A stretch of DNA of 59,884 nucleotides from Betaproteobacteria bacterium HGW-Betaproteobacteria-14 (GCA_002840845.1 PHCS01000008.1:1-59884), one strand, 5' to 3'. Counted from the stretch's first letter, positions 28,445-37,976 are shown. A program made the numbers and translations. Notes: a model not told the origin generated them from the letters alone.

Positions 28445-29869
28445 TCAGTGCGCGTGCTCTGGCGCGTGCCGTATCCACTGCGGCAACAGCGAGCCGGCCA
28501 GCATGCCCGCAAGACTGGCCAGGAAGCCGGCGAACTGAGGCGGAAAATCGCTTTCGGGGGCAAGGAGTTCGCAGCCGATCCACACCGACAGGCCGGCCAG
28601 CGCGGCAAGGATCGCGCCCTGGTTGCTGGCGCGGCGCCAGTAGATGCCGGCGGCGAGCGGCACGAAGGCGGCGACCAGGGTGATCTTGTAGGCGTTCTCC
28701 ACCATCTTGTGGATGCTCTCGTCCGTGGTGAGGGCGTAGGCCGTCACCAGCACGGTGAAGCCGAACACGACGAAGCGCGTCATGCGCAGCAGCTGGTCGT
28801 CGCTGACGTCGCGCATCATCCTGCGCAGGATGTTCTCGGAAAAGATCACCGACGGCGCCAGCAGCGTGCCGCTGGCCGTGCTCATGATCACCGAGAGCAG
28901 GGCGCCGAAGAACACCACCTGCGCCAGCGGCGACATGTGGTCGAGGATCAGGCGGGGCAGGATGTGCTGCGGATCGGCATCGATCAGGCTCTCGACGGCG
29001 GCCGGGTCGATCAGCGTCGCCGAATAGGCCAGCATGAGCGGGACGAAGGCGAAGATGAAATAGGCGAGGCCGCCGAGCACGGATCCCCACACCGCGACGC
29101 CCTCGCTTCTCGAGGTGTTGGCGCGCTGGAAGACGTCTTGCTGCGGGATCGAGCCGAAGCCCATGGTGATGAGCGCGGCGATGAAGCCGACGATGCCGAC
29201 CCAGTTGGCTTCCGGCAGCACGGCGAACTTGCCGGCGTCGGCCGCGTGCTGCACCAGCGTGCCGAAGCCGCCGGCCAGTTCGCTGGCGCTGGCCATGATG
29301 TAGAACAGGCCGAGGACGATGACGATCATCTGGATGAAGGTCGTGATCGCCACCGACCACATGCCGCCGAAGATCGTGTAGGTCAGCACCACGGCGGCGC
29401 CGATGAGCATGCCGGCGGTGGTGGAAATGGCGTCCTGGGACAGCAGGTTGAACACCAGGCCGAGGGCGGTGATCTGCGCCGAGACCCAGCCCAGGTAGGA
29501 AATCACGATGCACACCGAAGTGACGAGCTCGACCAGGCGGCCGTAGCGCAGGCGGTAGTAGTCGCCGATGGTCAGCAGGTTGAGCCGGTACAGGGGGCGG
29601 GCGAACAGCAGGCCGAAGAGGATCAGGCAGAGCGAGGCGCCGATCGGATCCGACACCAGTCCGTGCATGCCCTCCTTGAGGAAGGTCGCCGAGATGCCGA
29701 GCACCGTTTCCGCGCCGAACCAGGTCGCGAAGACCATGGCGGTGACGATGTACAGCGGCAGGTTGCGCCCGGCGGAGATGTAGTCGCGCGCATTGTGCAC
29801 GCGGGTGGCGGCGATCAGGCCGATGGCGACCGAGACGACGAGATAGAGGACGACGAAGGTGATCATCAT
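28445..29869 (-). CDS. Sodium/solute symporter (SSF family)
   Basis: 474 residues, about 13 spans. ARDYISAGRNLPLYIVTAMVFATWFGAETVLG is the SSF start (shown by its SAGRNLP motif), LLTIGDYYRLRYGR and GGMWSVAITTFIQMIVIVLG follow. It couples sodium to uptake of a small solute; the substrate (amino acid, acid or vitamin) cannot be told from sequence. Monocistronic on the minus strand. A copy of the AAAGTCAG motif lies 12 bases upstream of its start. Confidence 0.88.
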   Translation of the reverse strand: MMITFVVLYLVVSVAIGLIAATRVHNARDYISAGRNLPLYIVTAMVFATWFGAETVLGISATFLKEGMHGLVSDPIGASLCLILFGLLFARPLYRLNLLTIGDYYRLRYGRLVELVTSVCIVISYLGWVSAQITALGLVFNLLSQDAISTTAGMLIGAAVVLTYTIFGGMWSVAITTFIQMIVIVLGLFYIMASASELAGGFGTLVQHAADAGKFAVLPEANWVGIVGFIAALITMGFGSIPQQDVFQRANTSRSEGVAVWGSVLGGLAYFIFAFVPLMLAYSATLIDPAAVESLIDADPQHILPRLILDHMSPLAQVVFFGALLSVIMSTASGTLLAPSVIFSENILRRMMRDVSDDQLLRMTRFVVFGFTVLVTAYALTTDESIHKMVENAYKITLVAAFVPLAAGIYWRRASNQGAILAALAGLSVWIGCELLAPESDFPPQFAGFLASLAGMLAGSLLPQWIRHAPEHAH

Positions 29870-29880
29870 GACAGAGATGA

Positions 29881-29904
29881 AAAGTCAGTCTGCGGAGGAC
29901 GGCG
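29881..29904 (+). repeat. Bipartite motif copy 7
   Basis: AAAGTCAG, ten bases, ACGGCG, between the symporter gene and REPIN copy 2. Confidence 0.8.
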
Positions 29905-29925
29905 AATTATAGCGAAATCGCCTTT

Positions 29926-29986
29926 GTGGGAGCGGCGTCCACGCCGCGATATCGGCGCCAATTCGCGGCGTGGACGCCGCTCCCAC
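29926..29986. repeat. REPIN-like inverted repeat, copy 2
   Basis: 24-base arms at 29926-29949 and 29963-29986, same sequence as copy 1, followed by ATG. It lies between the symporter gene and the end of ubiB, where no gene uses that ATG. Confidence 0.88.
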
Positions 29987-29999
29987 ATGCGGCTCATGG

Positions 30000-31523
30000 C
30001 TATCCGCCGAGCGAAACGAGCTGCACGACGAGAAGCGCGCCGAGCAGCGCCGCCGCCATCCACAATAGTCCGGTCTGGCGCTGCTGCTCGGCCTGCAGGC
30101 GTTCTATCTCCTTGCGCAGCGCGTTCAGCGGTTCTTCCGAAAGCGCGCCGTGCAGCAGGCGCGGCAGCTGCGGCAGCAGCAGGGCCCACTGCGGCGCCTC
30201 GCGCTTCAGGTTGGCGACCAGGCCGCGCAGGCCGATGCGCTCATGCATCCAGCGCTCGAGGAAGGGCTTGGCGGTCGTCCACAGGTCGAGGTCGGGGTCG
30301 AGCTGGCGGCCGAGGCCCTCGATGTTGAGCAGCGTCTTCTGCAGCATCACCAGCTGCGGCTGGATCTCGACGTTGAAGCGGCGCCCGGTCTGGAACAGGC
30401 GCAGCAGCGTCTTGCCGAAGGAGATGTCCTTCAGCGGCCGGTCGAACACCGGCTCGCACACGGCGCGGATGGCCGTCTCGAATTCGTCGATGCGCGTGTC
30501 CGCCGGCACCCAGCCGGCATCGATGTGCGCCTGCGCCACCGCCTTGTAGTCGCGGCGGAAGAAGCCGAGGAAATTCTGCGCCAGGTAGTTCTTGTCGACG
30601 TCGGTGAGCGTGCCCATGATGCCGAAATCGAGGGCGACGTACTGCCCGGCCGGCGTCACCAGGATGTTGCCTGGATGCATGTCGGCGTGGAAGAAGGCGT
30701 CGCGGAACACCTGCGTGAAGAAGATCTCGACGCCGGCGCGCGACAGCGCCTTCAGGTCGACGCCCTCGGCGCGCAGGCGCTCGATCTGGCCGACCGGGGT
30801 GCCGTGCATGCGCTCCATCACCATCACCGAGGACGAGCACCAGTCCCAGTACACCTCCGGCACGGCGAGCAGCGGCGAATGCAGGAAGTTGCGCCGCAGC
30901 TGCGAGCAGTTGGCCGCCTCGCGCATCAGGTCGAGCTCGTCGCCGAGGTGCTTCTCGAATTCCGCCACCACCTCGCGCGGCTTCAGGCGCCGCCCGTCCG
31001 GCCACAGCGCCTCGATCAGCCCCGCCGCCGCATCCAGCAGGGCGATGTCGTGGGCAATGACGCGCTCGATGTCCGGCCGCAGGATCTTCACCGCCACCTC
31101 CCGGCCGCCGGGCAGGGTGGCGAAGTGCACCTGCGCCACCGAGGCGCTGGCCACCGGCTCCGGCGAGAAGGATTCGAACACCTGGCCGACCGGCTTGCCG
31201 AAGGCGCGCTCCAGCGCGGCCACGGCCTGCGCGGAGGCAAAGGGCGGCACGCGGTCCTGCAATTTGGCCAGCTCGTCGGCAATGTCGACCGGCAGCAGGT
31301 CGCGCCGCGTGGACAGCACCTGGCCGAACTTGACGAAGATCGGCCCCAGCGCCTCCAGCGCCAGGCGCAGGCGATCGGCGCGCGGCGCTGACAGGTCGCG
31401 CCAGAAAAAGGCGAAACGCAGGACGCGCGCCAGCCACTCGGTCTGCACGTGGTCGAGGATCATCTGGTCGAGGCCGAAGCGGATGCCGACGACGACGATG
31501 CGGATCAGGCGGAAAAGTCGCAA
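30000..31523 (-). CDS. ubiB: Ubiquinone biosynthesis protein UbiB (atypical kinase)
   Basis: 507 residues. [14 protein letters not shown] contains the KxGQ motif unique to the UbiB/ADCK family, [21 protein letters not shown] carries the Ala-rich loop and Lys, and ALDFGIMG holds the metal-binding DFG. Two C-terminal spans ([18 protein letters not shown]) anchor it. It is needed for coenzyme Q synthesis in the membrane. Normal length. Confidence 0.95.
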   Translation of the reverse strand: MRLFRLIRIVVVGIRFGLDQMILDHVQTEWLARVLRFAFFWRDLSAPRADRLRLALEALGPIFVKFGQVLSTRRDLLPVDIADELAKLQDRVPPFASAQAVAALERAFGKPVGQVFESFSPEPVASASVAQVHFATLPGGREVAVKILRPDIERVIAHDIALLDAAAGLIEALWPDGRRLKPREVVAEFEKHLGDELDLMREAANCSQLRRNFLHSPLLAVPEVYWDWCSSSVMVMERMHGTPVGQIERLRAEGVDLKALSRAGVEIFFTQVFRDAFFHADMHPGNILVTPAGQYVALDFGIMGTLTDVDKNYLAQNFLGFFRRDYKAVAQAHIDAGWVPADTRIDEFETAIRAVCEPVFDRPLKDISFGKTLLRLFQTGRRFNVEIQPQLVMLQKTLLNIEGLGRQLDPDLDLWTTAKPFLERWMHERIGLRGLVANLKREAPQWALLLPQLPRLLHGALSEEPLNALRKEIERLQAEQQRQTGLLWMAAALLGALLVVQLVSLGG

Positions 31524-31601
31524 GGTGGGTGCGCGTGAAGGAAAGCGCTGATTTTAACCACATTTGACAGGGCGTCGCGCGGCCCCATGGTGCCCGGCGG
31601 G

Positions 31602-31607
31602 TATAAT
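31602..31607 (+). promoter_or_regulatory. -10 box of argS
   Basis: A perfect TATAAT sits 22 bases before ATG 31630 in GC-rich DNA. No good -35 box at 17 bases was found. It makes ATG 31618 an improbable start because the transcript would begin only a few bases before it. Confidence 0.6.
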
Positions 31608-31629
31608 TCGCCCATTCATGGATACCCCT

Positions 31630-33363
31630 ATGGCAGCAGACATTCGATCCGAACTGACGGCCTTGCTGCGCGCGGCACTCGCTAGTGTGGCGCCGGACAG
31701 CGGCGATACGCCCATCCTGCTCGAGCGCCCCAAGCAGGCCGCGCACGGCGATTTCGCCAGCAATCTCGCCCTGCAGCTGGCCAAGCCGCTCAAGCTCAAC
31801 CCGCGCGACATCGCCGGCCGCCTGCTGGCCGAGCTGCCGAAGTCGCCGCTGGTGGCAAAGGCCGAAGTGGCCGGCGCCGGCTTCATCAACTTCACCCTCG
31901 CCCCTGCCGCCAAGCTGCAGGTGGTGCGCGCGGTACTGGCGCGCGGCGCCGATTTCGGCCGCAGCGAATTGGGCGGCGGCGCGAAAGTGCAGGTCGAGTT
32001 CGTCTCCGCCAACCCGACCGGTCCGCTGCACGTCGGCCACGGCCGCGGCGCCGCCTACGGCGCCAGCCTTGCCAACCTGCTCGACTTCGCCGGCTTCAAG
32101 GTGGTGCGCGAGTTCTATGTGAACGACGCCGGCCGGCAGATGGACATCCTGGCGCTGTCGACCTGGTTGCGCTACCTCGAATTGTTCGGTGCGACGATTC
32201 CCTTCCCCAGGAACGCCTACCAGGGCGGCTACGTGCGCGACATGGGCCGCGCCATCCACAAGGCGCATGGCACGCGCTACCGCCGTGATCCCGAACACGT
32301 GCTGGACGGCGCGCCCGATGCGGAGACGGACGCCGAGGCGCACCTCGACGCCCTCATCGCCAACGCCAAGCGCCTGCTCGGCGACGACTACGCCTATGTG
32401 CACAATTACGCCCTGACCGAGCAGCTCGGCGACAGCCGCGATGACCTCGCCGAATTCGGCGTGCATTTCGACAACTGGTTCTCCGAGCGTTCGCTGTTCG
32501 ACACCGGCCTGGTGGACAAGGCCGTGGCGCTGCTCGAGGCGCGCGGCCACATCTACCTGCAGGACGGTGCCAAGTGGTTCCGCTCCACCGAGTTCGGCGA
32601 CGAGAAGGACCGCGTCGTGCAGCGCGAGAATGGCCTGTTCACCTACTTCGCCTCCGACATCGCCTACCACCTCAACAAGTACGAGCGCGGCTTCGAGCGC
32701 ATCATCGACATCTGGGGCGCCGACCACCACGGCTACATTCCGCGCGTGAAGGGCGCCCTCCAGGCGCTCGGTCTCGACGCGAGCCTGCTGGAGGTGGCGC
32801 TGGTGCAGTTCGCCGTGCTCTACCGCGACGGCCAGAAAACCTCGATGAGCACGCGCTCGGGCGAATTCGTCACGCTGCGCGAGCTGCGCAAGGAAGTCGG
32901 CAACGACGCCTGCCGCCTCTTCTACGTGCTGAGAAAGTCCGACCAGCACCTCGACTTCGACCTCGATCTGGCCAAGTCGCAGAGCAACGAGAACCCGGTG
33001 TATTACATCCAGTACGCCCACGCCCGCGTCTGCTCCGTGCTGGCGCAGTGGGGCGGCGAAGAGGCGACGCTGGCTGGTGCAGACCTGGCGCCGCTGGGAA
33101 ATGAGCGCGAGCTGGCGCTGTGCGCGCGCCTGGCGGAGTTTCCCGAAGTCGTCGAAAGCGCCGCGCAGGACCATGCGCCGCACCTCATCGCCTTCTACCT
33201 GAAGGATTTGGCCGGCGAATTCCACAGTTACTATAATGCCGAGCGCTTCCTCGTCGACGACGAGGCGCTGCGCAATGCGCGCCTGTCGCTCTGCCTTGCG
33301 GCGCGCCAGGTGCTGCGCAACGGCCTGGCCATCATCGGCGTCGGCGCACCGGAATCCATGTGA
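31630..33363 (+). CDS. argS: Arginyl-tRNA synthetase
   Basis: 577 residues from ATG 31630 (MAADIRSELTALLR); ATG 31618 in frame is an alternative but lies too near the -10 box. N-terminal Add-1 domain, class I signature PTGPLHVGHGRGA (HxGH), DGQKTSMSTRSGEFV in place of a KMSK loop as usual for ArgS, and the C-terminal anticodon domain ending SLCLAARQVLRNGL. Charges tRNA-Arg. Likely cotranscribed with the SPOR gene nine bases downstream. Confidence 0.96.
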   Translation: MAADIRSELTALLRAALASVAPDSGDTPILLERPKQAAHGDFASNLALQLAKPLKLNPRDIAGRLLAELPKSPLVAKAEVAGAGFINFTLAPAAKLQVVRAVLARGADFGRSELGGGAKVQVEFVSANPTGPLHVGHGRGAAYGASLANLLDFAGFKVVREFYVNDAGRQMDILALSTWLRYLELFGATIPFPRNAYQGGYVRDMGRAIHKAHGTRYRRDPEHVLDGAPDAETDAEAHLDALIANAKRLLGDDYAYVHNYALTEQLGDSRDDLAEFGVHFDNWFSERSLFDTGLVDKAVALLEARGHIYLQDGAKWFRSTEFGDEKDRVVQRENGLFTYFASDIAYHLNKYERGFERIIDIWGADHHGYIPRVKGALQALGLDASLLEVALVQFAVLYRDGQKTSMSTRSGEFVTLRELRKEVGNDACRLFYVLRKSDQHLDFDLDLAKSQSNENPVYYIQYAHARVCSVLAQWGGEEATLAGADLAPLGNERELALCARLAEFPEVVESAAQDHAPHLIAFYLKDLAGEFHSYYNAERFLVDDEALRNARLSLCLAARQVLRNGLAIIGVGAPESM

Positions 33364-33371
33364 AGGAACCT

Positions 33372-33983
33372 ATGCCTATTCATTCGCGCAAAGGCCGCCA
33401 GGGCGGCGGCACCATTCTCGGCCTCTTCATCGGCCTGGTCGTCGGCGTCGTCATCGCGGCCGGCGTCGTCTGGTACCTCAACAAGGCGCCCTTGCCTTTC
33501 GTGGACAGGAGCGACAAGGCAACGGCCGAGAAGGGCGGCGAGGCGAAGGCGGATCCCGCCAAGCAGGCCGCCGCCGCGCCGCTGCCCCTTCCTGGAAAAC
33601 CCGGCGACAAGGTGCAGGAGAAGCCGCGCTTCGAGTTCTACAAGATATTGCCCGGCACCGACGCGGCCGTACCCCAGGCCGCGACCAAGCCTGCCGCCGC
33701 CCCTGCCGCGCCGGCGCCCGCCGCGGATGCGCTCTTTCTCCAGGCCGGCGCCTTCCAGAAGCCGGCCGACGCGGACAACCTCAAGGCCCGTCTTGCGTTA
33801 ATGGGGGTGGAGGCCAGCGTGCAGCAGGTGAACCTGGGCGAGAAGGGCGTCATGCACCGCGTGCGCATCGGCCCCTACGCCAATCCGGACGAAATGGCGA
33901 AGACGCGCACGTTGCTGGCGCAGAACGGAATCCAGGCCAGCGTTGTCAGAGTGAAGGACGGCAAGGACGCCGTCTCGCAGTAA
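33372..33983 (+). CDS. SPOR-domain membrane protein (FtsN-like)
   Basis: 203 residues. Short basic cytosolic tail, one span (LGLFIGLVVGVVIAAGVVWYL), a Lys/Ala/Pro-rich periplasmic linker, and a C-terminal SPOR domain from about residue 120 (FLQAGAFQKPADADNLKARL, HRVRIGPYANPDEM). SPOR domains bind denuded glycan at the septum. Order argS-SPOR-dsbA is common in betaproteobacteria. ATG 33372 is preceded by AAGGAA. The stop codon lies inside a copy of the AAAGTCAG motif. Confidence 0.88.
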   Translation: MPIHSRKGRQGGGTILGLFIGLVVGVVIAAGVVWYLNKAPLPFVDRSDKATAEKGGEAKADPAKQAAAAPLPLPGKPGDKVQEKPRFEFYKILPGTDAAVPQAATKPAAAPAAPAPAADALFLQAGAFQKPADADNLKARLALMGVEASVQQVNLGEKGVMHRVRIGPYANPDEMAKTRTLLAQNGIQASVVRVKDGKDAVSQ

Positions 33984-33991
33984 CTGACTTT
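33968..33991 (-). repeat. Bipartite motif copy 8
   Basis: AAAGTCAG, ten bases, ACGGCG on the minus strand, spanning the stop codon of the SPOR gene and adjoining the dsbA ribosome site. Confidence 0.8.
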
Positions 33992-34002
33992 CAGGAGAGA
34001 AC

Positions 34003-34644
34003 ATGAAAATGCATAAATGGATGGGCCTGTTCGGACTTTCCCTCACCCTGCTGGCCGGCGGCGCCGCCGCCGAACTCAAGGCCGGACGCGACTACAAGCC
34101 GCTCGCCACGCAGCAGGCGGTGGAAACCGGCGACAAGGTCGAGGTGATCGAGTTCTTCTGGTACGGCTGCTCGCACTGCTTCGACCTCGAGCCCTTCCTC
34201 AAGAAATGGGTGGCCACGCTGCCCAAGGACGTGGAATTCCGCCACATCCCGGCCGTGCCCACCGAACGCTGGCTGCCCAACGCACGCACCTACTACACGC
34301 TGGAGGCGCTCAACCTGCTGGATCGCCTGCACGGCGAAGTGTTCGACGCCATCCACATCGACCGCGTGAATTTCAACGACGAGAAGATCCAGCTCGAATG
34401 GATGGCGAAGAAGGGCGTGGACAAGCGCAAGTTTTCCGAAGCCTGGAAATCCTTCTCGGTGCAGGGCAAGACCAAGCGCGCCGTCCAGCTCACCCAGGCT
34501 TACGGCGTCACCGGCGTGCCCACGCTGGTGGTGGATGGCAAGTACATGACCTCGGTGGGCATGGCCGGCAGCCCTGAAGGCCTGATGAAAACGCTCGACG
34601 AGCTGATCGTCAAGGCGCGCGCCGAGCGCGGCGGGAAGAAGTAA
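34003..34644 (+). CDS. dsbA: Thiol:disulfide oxidoreductase DsbA
   Basis: 213 residues with signal peptide (GLFGLSLTLLAGGAAA). Active site FFWYGCSHCFDLEPF (CSHC), cis-Pro loop in GVTGVPTLVVDGKYM. It introduces disulphides into periplasmic proteins. Preceded by TCAGGAGAGAAC. Length is typical. Confidence 0.94.
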   Translation: MKMHKWMGLFGLSLTLLAGGAAAELKAGRDYKPLATQQAVETGDKVEVIEFFWYGCSHCFDLEPFLKKWVATLPKDVEFRHIPAVPTERWLPNARTYYTLEALNLLDRLHGEVFDAIHIDRVNFNDEKIQLEWMAKKGVDKRKFSEAWKSFSVQGKTKRAVQLTQAYGVTGVPTLVVDGKYMTSVGMAGSPEGLMKTLDELIVKARAERGGKK

Positions 34645-34662
34645 GCCGCCCACCCTCTGGTT

Positions 34663-34721
34663 GTGGGAGCGGCGTCCACGCCGCGATGCGGCCGAAATCG
34701 CGGCGCGGACGCCGCTCCCAC
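34663..34721. repeat. REPIN-like inverted repeat, copy 3
   Basis: 24-base arms at 34663-34686 and 34698-34721 (one arm base differs from copies 1 and 2). It ends exactly at the ATG of the downstream SDR gene. Confidence 0.88.
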
Positions 34722-35504
34722 ATGACATCCGTGCCGCCTCCCCTCAAGGTCTTCATCACCGGCGCCTCCTCCGGCATCGGCGCCGCGCTCGCCGCGCACT
34801 ATGCCGCGCAGGGCGCGCAAGTCGGCCTCGTGGCGCGGCGCAAGGAAGCGCTGGCCGACGTGGCGCGCGGCCTGCCCGGCCAGCCCGCCCTCTATCTCGC
34901 CGACGTCGCCGACGCGAAAGCCATGCAGGAAGCGGCGCGCGACTTCATGGCGCGTTTCGGCACCCCCGACATCGTCATCGCCAATGCCGGCGTGTCCGTC
35001 GGCACCCTCACCGAGCACGCCGAGGACATCGAGGTCTTCGGCCGCGTCATGCAGACCAACGTGGTGGGGCTCGCCGCCACCTTCCAGCCCTTCATCGCGC
35101 CGATGCGCGAAGCCGGCCGCGGCAGGCTCGCCGGCATCGCCTCGGTGGCCGGCATGCGCGGCATTCCCGGCGCCGGCGCCTACAGCGCCTCGAAGGCCGC
35201 CGCCATCACCTACCTGGAAGCGCTGCGCGTCGAACTGCGCCCGAGCGGCGTCAAGGTCGTCACCGTCTGCCCCGGCTATGTCGCCACGCCGATGACGGCG
35301 GTGAACAAGTACCGCATGCCCTTCATCCTCCTCCCCGCCGCCGCCGCGCGGCGCATCGCCCGCGTCATCGACCAGGGCCGCCGCTACGCCGTCGTGCCGT
35401 GGCAGATGGCGCTCGTCGCACGCGCCATGAAGCTCCTGCCCAACGCAGTGTATGACCGCCTCTTCAAGCGCGCCGGCCGCAAGCCGCGCGGGCTGAAGCT
35501 GTAG
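34722..35504 (+). CDS. Short-chain dehydrogenase/reductase
   Basis: 260 residues. FITGASSGIGAALAAHYA (TGxxxGIG), NAGVS and YSASKAAAITYLEALRVEL (Tyr-x3-Lys) with Ser in SVAG give a complete classical SDR. The C-terminal part (RIARVIDQGRRYAVVPWQM) is of the type found in membrane-associated SDRs. The ATG follows the REPIN without any ribosome binding site, and GTG 34731 is an alternative. Substrate unknown. Confidence 0.85.
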   Translation: MTSVPPPLKVFITGASSGIGAALAAHYAAQGAQVGLVARRKEALADVARGLPGQPALYLADVADAKAMQEAARDFMARFGTPDIVIANAGVSVGTLTEHAEDIEVFGRVMQTNVVGLAATFQPFIAPMREAGRGRLAGIASVAGMRGIPGAGAYSASKAAAITYLEALRVELRPSGVKVVTVCPGYVATPMTAVNKYRMPFILLPAAAARRIARVIDQGRRYAVVPWQMALVARAMKLLPNAVYDRLFKRAGRKPRGLKL

Positions 35505-35560
35505 GTCGGCCTACAGAGCTTGCCCTCGACCTGATCAGGGGCCGGCATCGGAAGCGGGGG

Positions 35561-35584
35561 AAAGTCAGTCGCTGCGGGACGGCG
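35561..35584 (+). repeat. Bipartite motif copy 9
   Basis: AAAGTCAG, ten bases, ACGGCG, in the gap left of the hydrolase island. Confidence 0.8.
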
Positions 35585-35630
35585 AGAAACTGGACGCTTT
35601 GGGGCAATCATGGAGAATTTCCGCACTTCG

Positions 35631-35787
35631 GCCTCAACCGTCATTCCCGCGAAGGCGGGAATCCAGAAGCCGCGCAGACCCCCCGTCGCAACGGGCCGGG
35701 GAAAGTCAGTCACCGGGATACGGCGATTGACTGCTATCAATCCTAGGTAGTCGATTACTCCGACAAACGAACTACCGCTCTTCGGCC
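35631..35787 (+). repeat. Long inverted repeat flanking the hydrolase island, left copy
   Basis: About 157 bases that match 38130-38285 in inverted orientation with scattered mismatches. Contains a CATTCCCGC unit, a GC-rich hairpin, an AAAGTCAG motif copy and ends at TCTTCGGCC. Confidence 0.85.
35702..35725 (+). repeat. Bipartite motif copy 10
   Basis: AAAGTCAG, ten bases, ACGGCG, inside the left long inverted repeat. Confidence 0.8.
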
Positions 35788-35964
35788 GGAGCGGTCGTAC
35801 AATAAGCACCAATTTGGAATCGGAGTCGCCTTCTAGAGTGTCTGCTTCTGGAATGATGGCCTGGAAACGACGTTCACCCTATGCTTGAAGTTTCTGAAAG
35901 GTGGATCAGAGAAATCCTTCGGTCTTGGTGCGTTGTACACCCGTCAAATATTAAGCTTTGCCAT

Positions 35965-36813
35965 CTAATTGATGGTCTCCGTCACGTCCCGTGACTTAAC
36001 CCATTTCAGAATTGCTGACATGGTTTCTTTCTCACGACCGCGGAAGCCATGATGGCTGTAGGCTTGGCACGGGTCACCGGTGGGATTGGTCGCTCCCGTG
36101 ACCGTGATGAGGGGGAAGCCGTACTTGCTGGATATGTCGCGTGCCCGTGCGTAAGGACACACGACGCAACCGTCGTCCCGGTGATGCACGAAGAGTGTCG
36201 GTACCTTGATCTGGCCGAAGTCGAAGCCAGACAGGAAAGGTGCTCTGCCCAAGGCGACCGTGGCCGATGCAGTCAGAATGGCACCGTCGATTTTGTCTGG
36301 CAGCCGCGCCGCCAGCGAGGCAACGGAAACCGTGCCGTTGCTCGTGCCGATAAGGTATATCCTGGATTCAGGGAAGCGGATCTTCAGAGCGTCGATGACC
36401 GCCCCGATGTCCTTAGCGTGCCTTTCCCCCAAACGAAAATGATCTTCAAAGCAGCAATACTCATCCGTCGGAGCATCGATAGAAACCGTTGCAGTCTCGG
36501 CATCCACCAGGTGGCGGCGGGCTCTCAGAAGGAAATTCCCCAGCAGCTCAAAAACAATCCGGCCATTCTCCTCGCGCAGCTTCATGATGCCTGGATGTCC
36601 TGGAAATAGCAGCAGGAGATACTTGGGTTGTTGATCTGGCGATACCCGCGAAATGAGCACCGGCTCCACAACCCCCTCTCGAACTTTTATTTGCTGTACT
36701 TCCTCGTGAGGTGACTTGCTGGCTGCATACCAGGCATCCCATTGGGCGAATCCCTGCATCGCAACAAGCAGGGACAGCGCAGCCATGGCGTAACGAGTCA
36801 GCTTGGAAAACAT
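35965..36813 (-). CDS. Secreted alpha/beta hydrolase, low GC
   Basis: 282 residues from ATG 36813, preceded by GGAGATGAGCGT; a longer start at 36861 is unlikely. Signal peptide (MAALSLLVAMQGFA), nucleophile elbow LIGTSNGTVS, acid in FVHHRDDGCVV, His in YSHHGFRGRE. Several cysteines (YCCFEDH, CVVCPYA) may form disulphides. Related to uncharacterised periplasmic hydrolases. Codon use and base composition are clearly more AT-rich than the neighbours, and the gene lies between the long inverted repeats with another hydrolase, so recent transfer is likely. Confidence 0.8.
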   Translation of the reverse strand: MFSKLTRYAMAALSLLVAMQGFAQWDAWYAASKSPHEEVQQIKVREGVVEPVLISRVSPDQQPKYLLLLFPGHPGIMKLREENGRIVFELLGNFLLRARRHLVDAETATVSIDAPTDEYCCFEDHFRLGERHAKDIGAVIDALKIRFPESRIYLIGTSNGTVSVASLAARLPDKIDGAILTASATVALGRAPFLSGFDFGQIKVPTLFVHHRDDGCVVCPYARARDISSKYGFPLITVTGATNPTGDPCQAYSHHGFRGREKETMSAILKWVKSRDVTETIN

Positions 36814-36974
36814 ACGCTCATCTCCAATCCCGGTATTCCAGGAGCCAAATCCATGTACCAAAAATGATCTCCCGACTCATGGGTGCATTCTTAGGCAAGC
36901 TTGAGAATATGTTGTCCTCTTTGCCAGCCAAGACACTGAAGCGCGATTTTCCGATATTGCGAACTTGGAAAGCA

Positions 36975-37976
36975 TTACGGACCGATTGATTGCTCCAGGA
37001 ATGTCCTGACTAATTCCCTTGCACGCTCTCTCGAAGCGCTGTTTCCTTGCACTCGAACACCGTACTTCTTGCATGAGTTGTAGTACTCGATGGCGGCAGC
37101 AGTACTAGCCAACCGCTCCCCCGTGTCGTAACGGAGCGACACGCCAGTATCAACATTAGCTACCAGGTCGCATAGCTTCCAAGTTTCTGCTCTTCTTGAA
37201 TCGATCATACGTAAATCCGTCCGATCGAAACCATGTCGGGCACCGGGGTAAATCATAAGTTCAGCATGCACCCCCTTAGACTTGAGGAGAGCCACATATC
37301 TCTCGCATTGAGGTATCTCCTGATAGTCATCATCATCACCTAAGTGGATCTGCACGGGCGAACCGGTGTATTTCTCACCGATCACGACGCATCCGGGATA
37401 GAAGGGAATATGCGCCGCGAACTTGACTGAGGAATCAATGACCGCGCTTCTGATGCTTTCAATTGTCGAATAGAGCGCTGCAAATCCTCCACGGGAGAAA
37501 CCGAGGACAGCAATCTTGTCAGGATCTATGCGTGGGTGTGTCGACAACAATTTCAACGCGTTCAGTAAATCCACGACCGAAGCCGCAAATGGCAATGCGC
37601 TCTGGTTAGTCGCGACCTGAGACAATCCCCGTGCCGAAAAGCTGTCCACAACGAACGTGGCGTAGCCCTGCGATCGCAGAAAGTCAGCCCAAGCGTATTC
37701 TCGCTCCTGACTTATACCCCCGCTGCCATGGCCGATAATTACCGCCGGCAATTTTATCGAAGTGCTTTCAGGAAACTGCAGTTCCCCGCTAACTCTCGCA
37801 GTGGGGGCGGGCGCTCTGCGAACAAGCGAAGAAAATGTAGGTGGATTGCTACTCTGGAAATAAATAACTCCAGCATGGTCAGCGGCAAGGCTGGTAGCGA
37901 TTTCAGTTGCTTGTGATTTAGCAGCCAAGACAATACAAATCGCCATGATTAAGAAAGCTAGATTCGATTTTCGCAA
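36975..37976 (-). CDS. Secreted dienelactone hydrolase-like enzyme, low GC
   Basis: 333 residues from TTG 37976, chosen because the RKSNLAFLIMAICIVLAAKSQA that follows is a full signal peptide with a basic start and GAGGGTC precedes it; ATG 37946 would lack the basic residues. VIIGHGSGGISQEREYAWAD (oxyanion region), nucleophile elbow VLGFSRGGFAAL, acid in IHLGDDDDYQ and His in ARHGFDRTD mark the dienelactone hydrolase family. Same orientation as the other island hydrolase, 161 bases upstream. Carries the only AAAGTCAG octamer in the window without the second half-site. Confidence 0.82.
   Translation of the reverse strand: MRKSNLAFLIMAICIVLAAKSQATEIATSLAADHAGVIYFQSSNPPTFSSLVRRAPAPTARVSGELQFPESTSIKLPAVIIGHGSGGISQEREYAWADFLRSQGYATFVVDSFSARGLSQVATNQSALPFAASVVDLLNALKLLSTHPRIDPDKIAVLGFSRGGFAALYSTIESIRSAVIDSSVKFAAHIPFYPGCVVIGEKYTGSPVQIHLGDDDDYQEIPQCERYVALLKSKGVHAELMIYPGARHGFDRTDLRMIDSRRAETWKLCDLVANVDTGVSLRYDTGERLASTAAAIEYYNSCKKYGVRVQGNSASRERARELVRTFLEQSIGP

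Larger units (their letters stand above)
35505..35964. other. Gene-free gap with repeats, left of the hydrolase island
   Basis: No gene seen. It opens with a short palindrome CTGTAGG/CCTACAG (35500-35517, overlapping the SDR stop, probable terminator), then two AAAGTCAG motif copies, a CATTCCCGC unit, the left long inverted repeat (35631-35787) and about 175 bases of lower-GC DNA with no recognisable content. Confidence 0.6.

Noticed and set aside
31564..31569. TTGACA as the -35 box of argS
   Set aside because: It lies 32 bases from the TATAAT box, far from the usual 17.
30241..33225. A 994-residue minus-strand frame over argS and ubiB
   Set aside because: Out of frame with ubiB and antisense to argS; low-complexity composition.
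35965..37976. Island hydrolases as a transposon passenger with its own transposase
   Set aside because: No transposase or integrase coding sequence is present between or beside the repeats.
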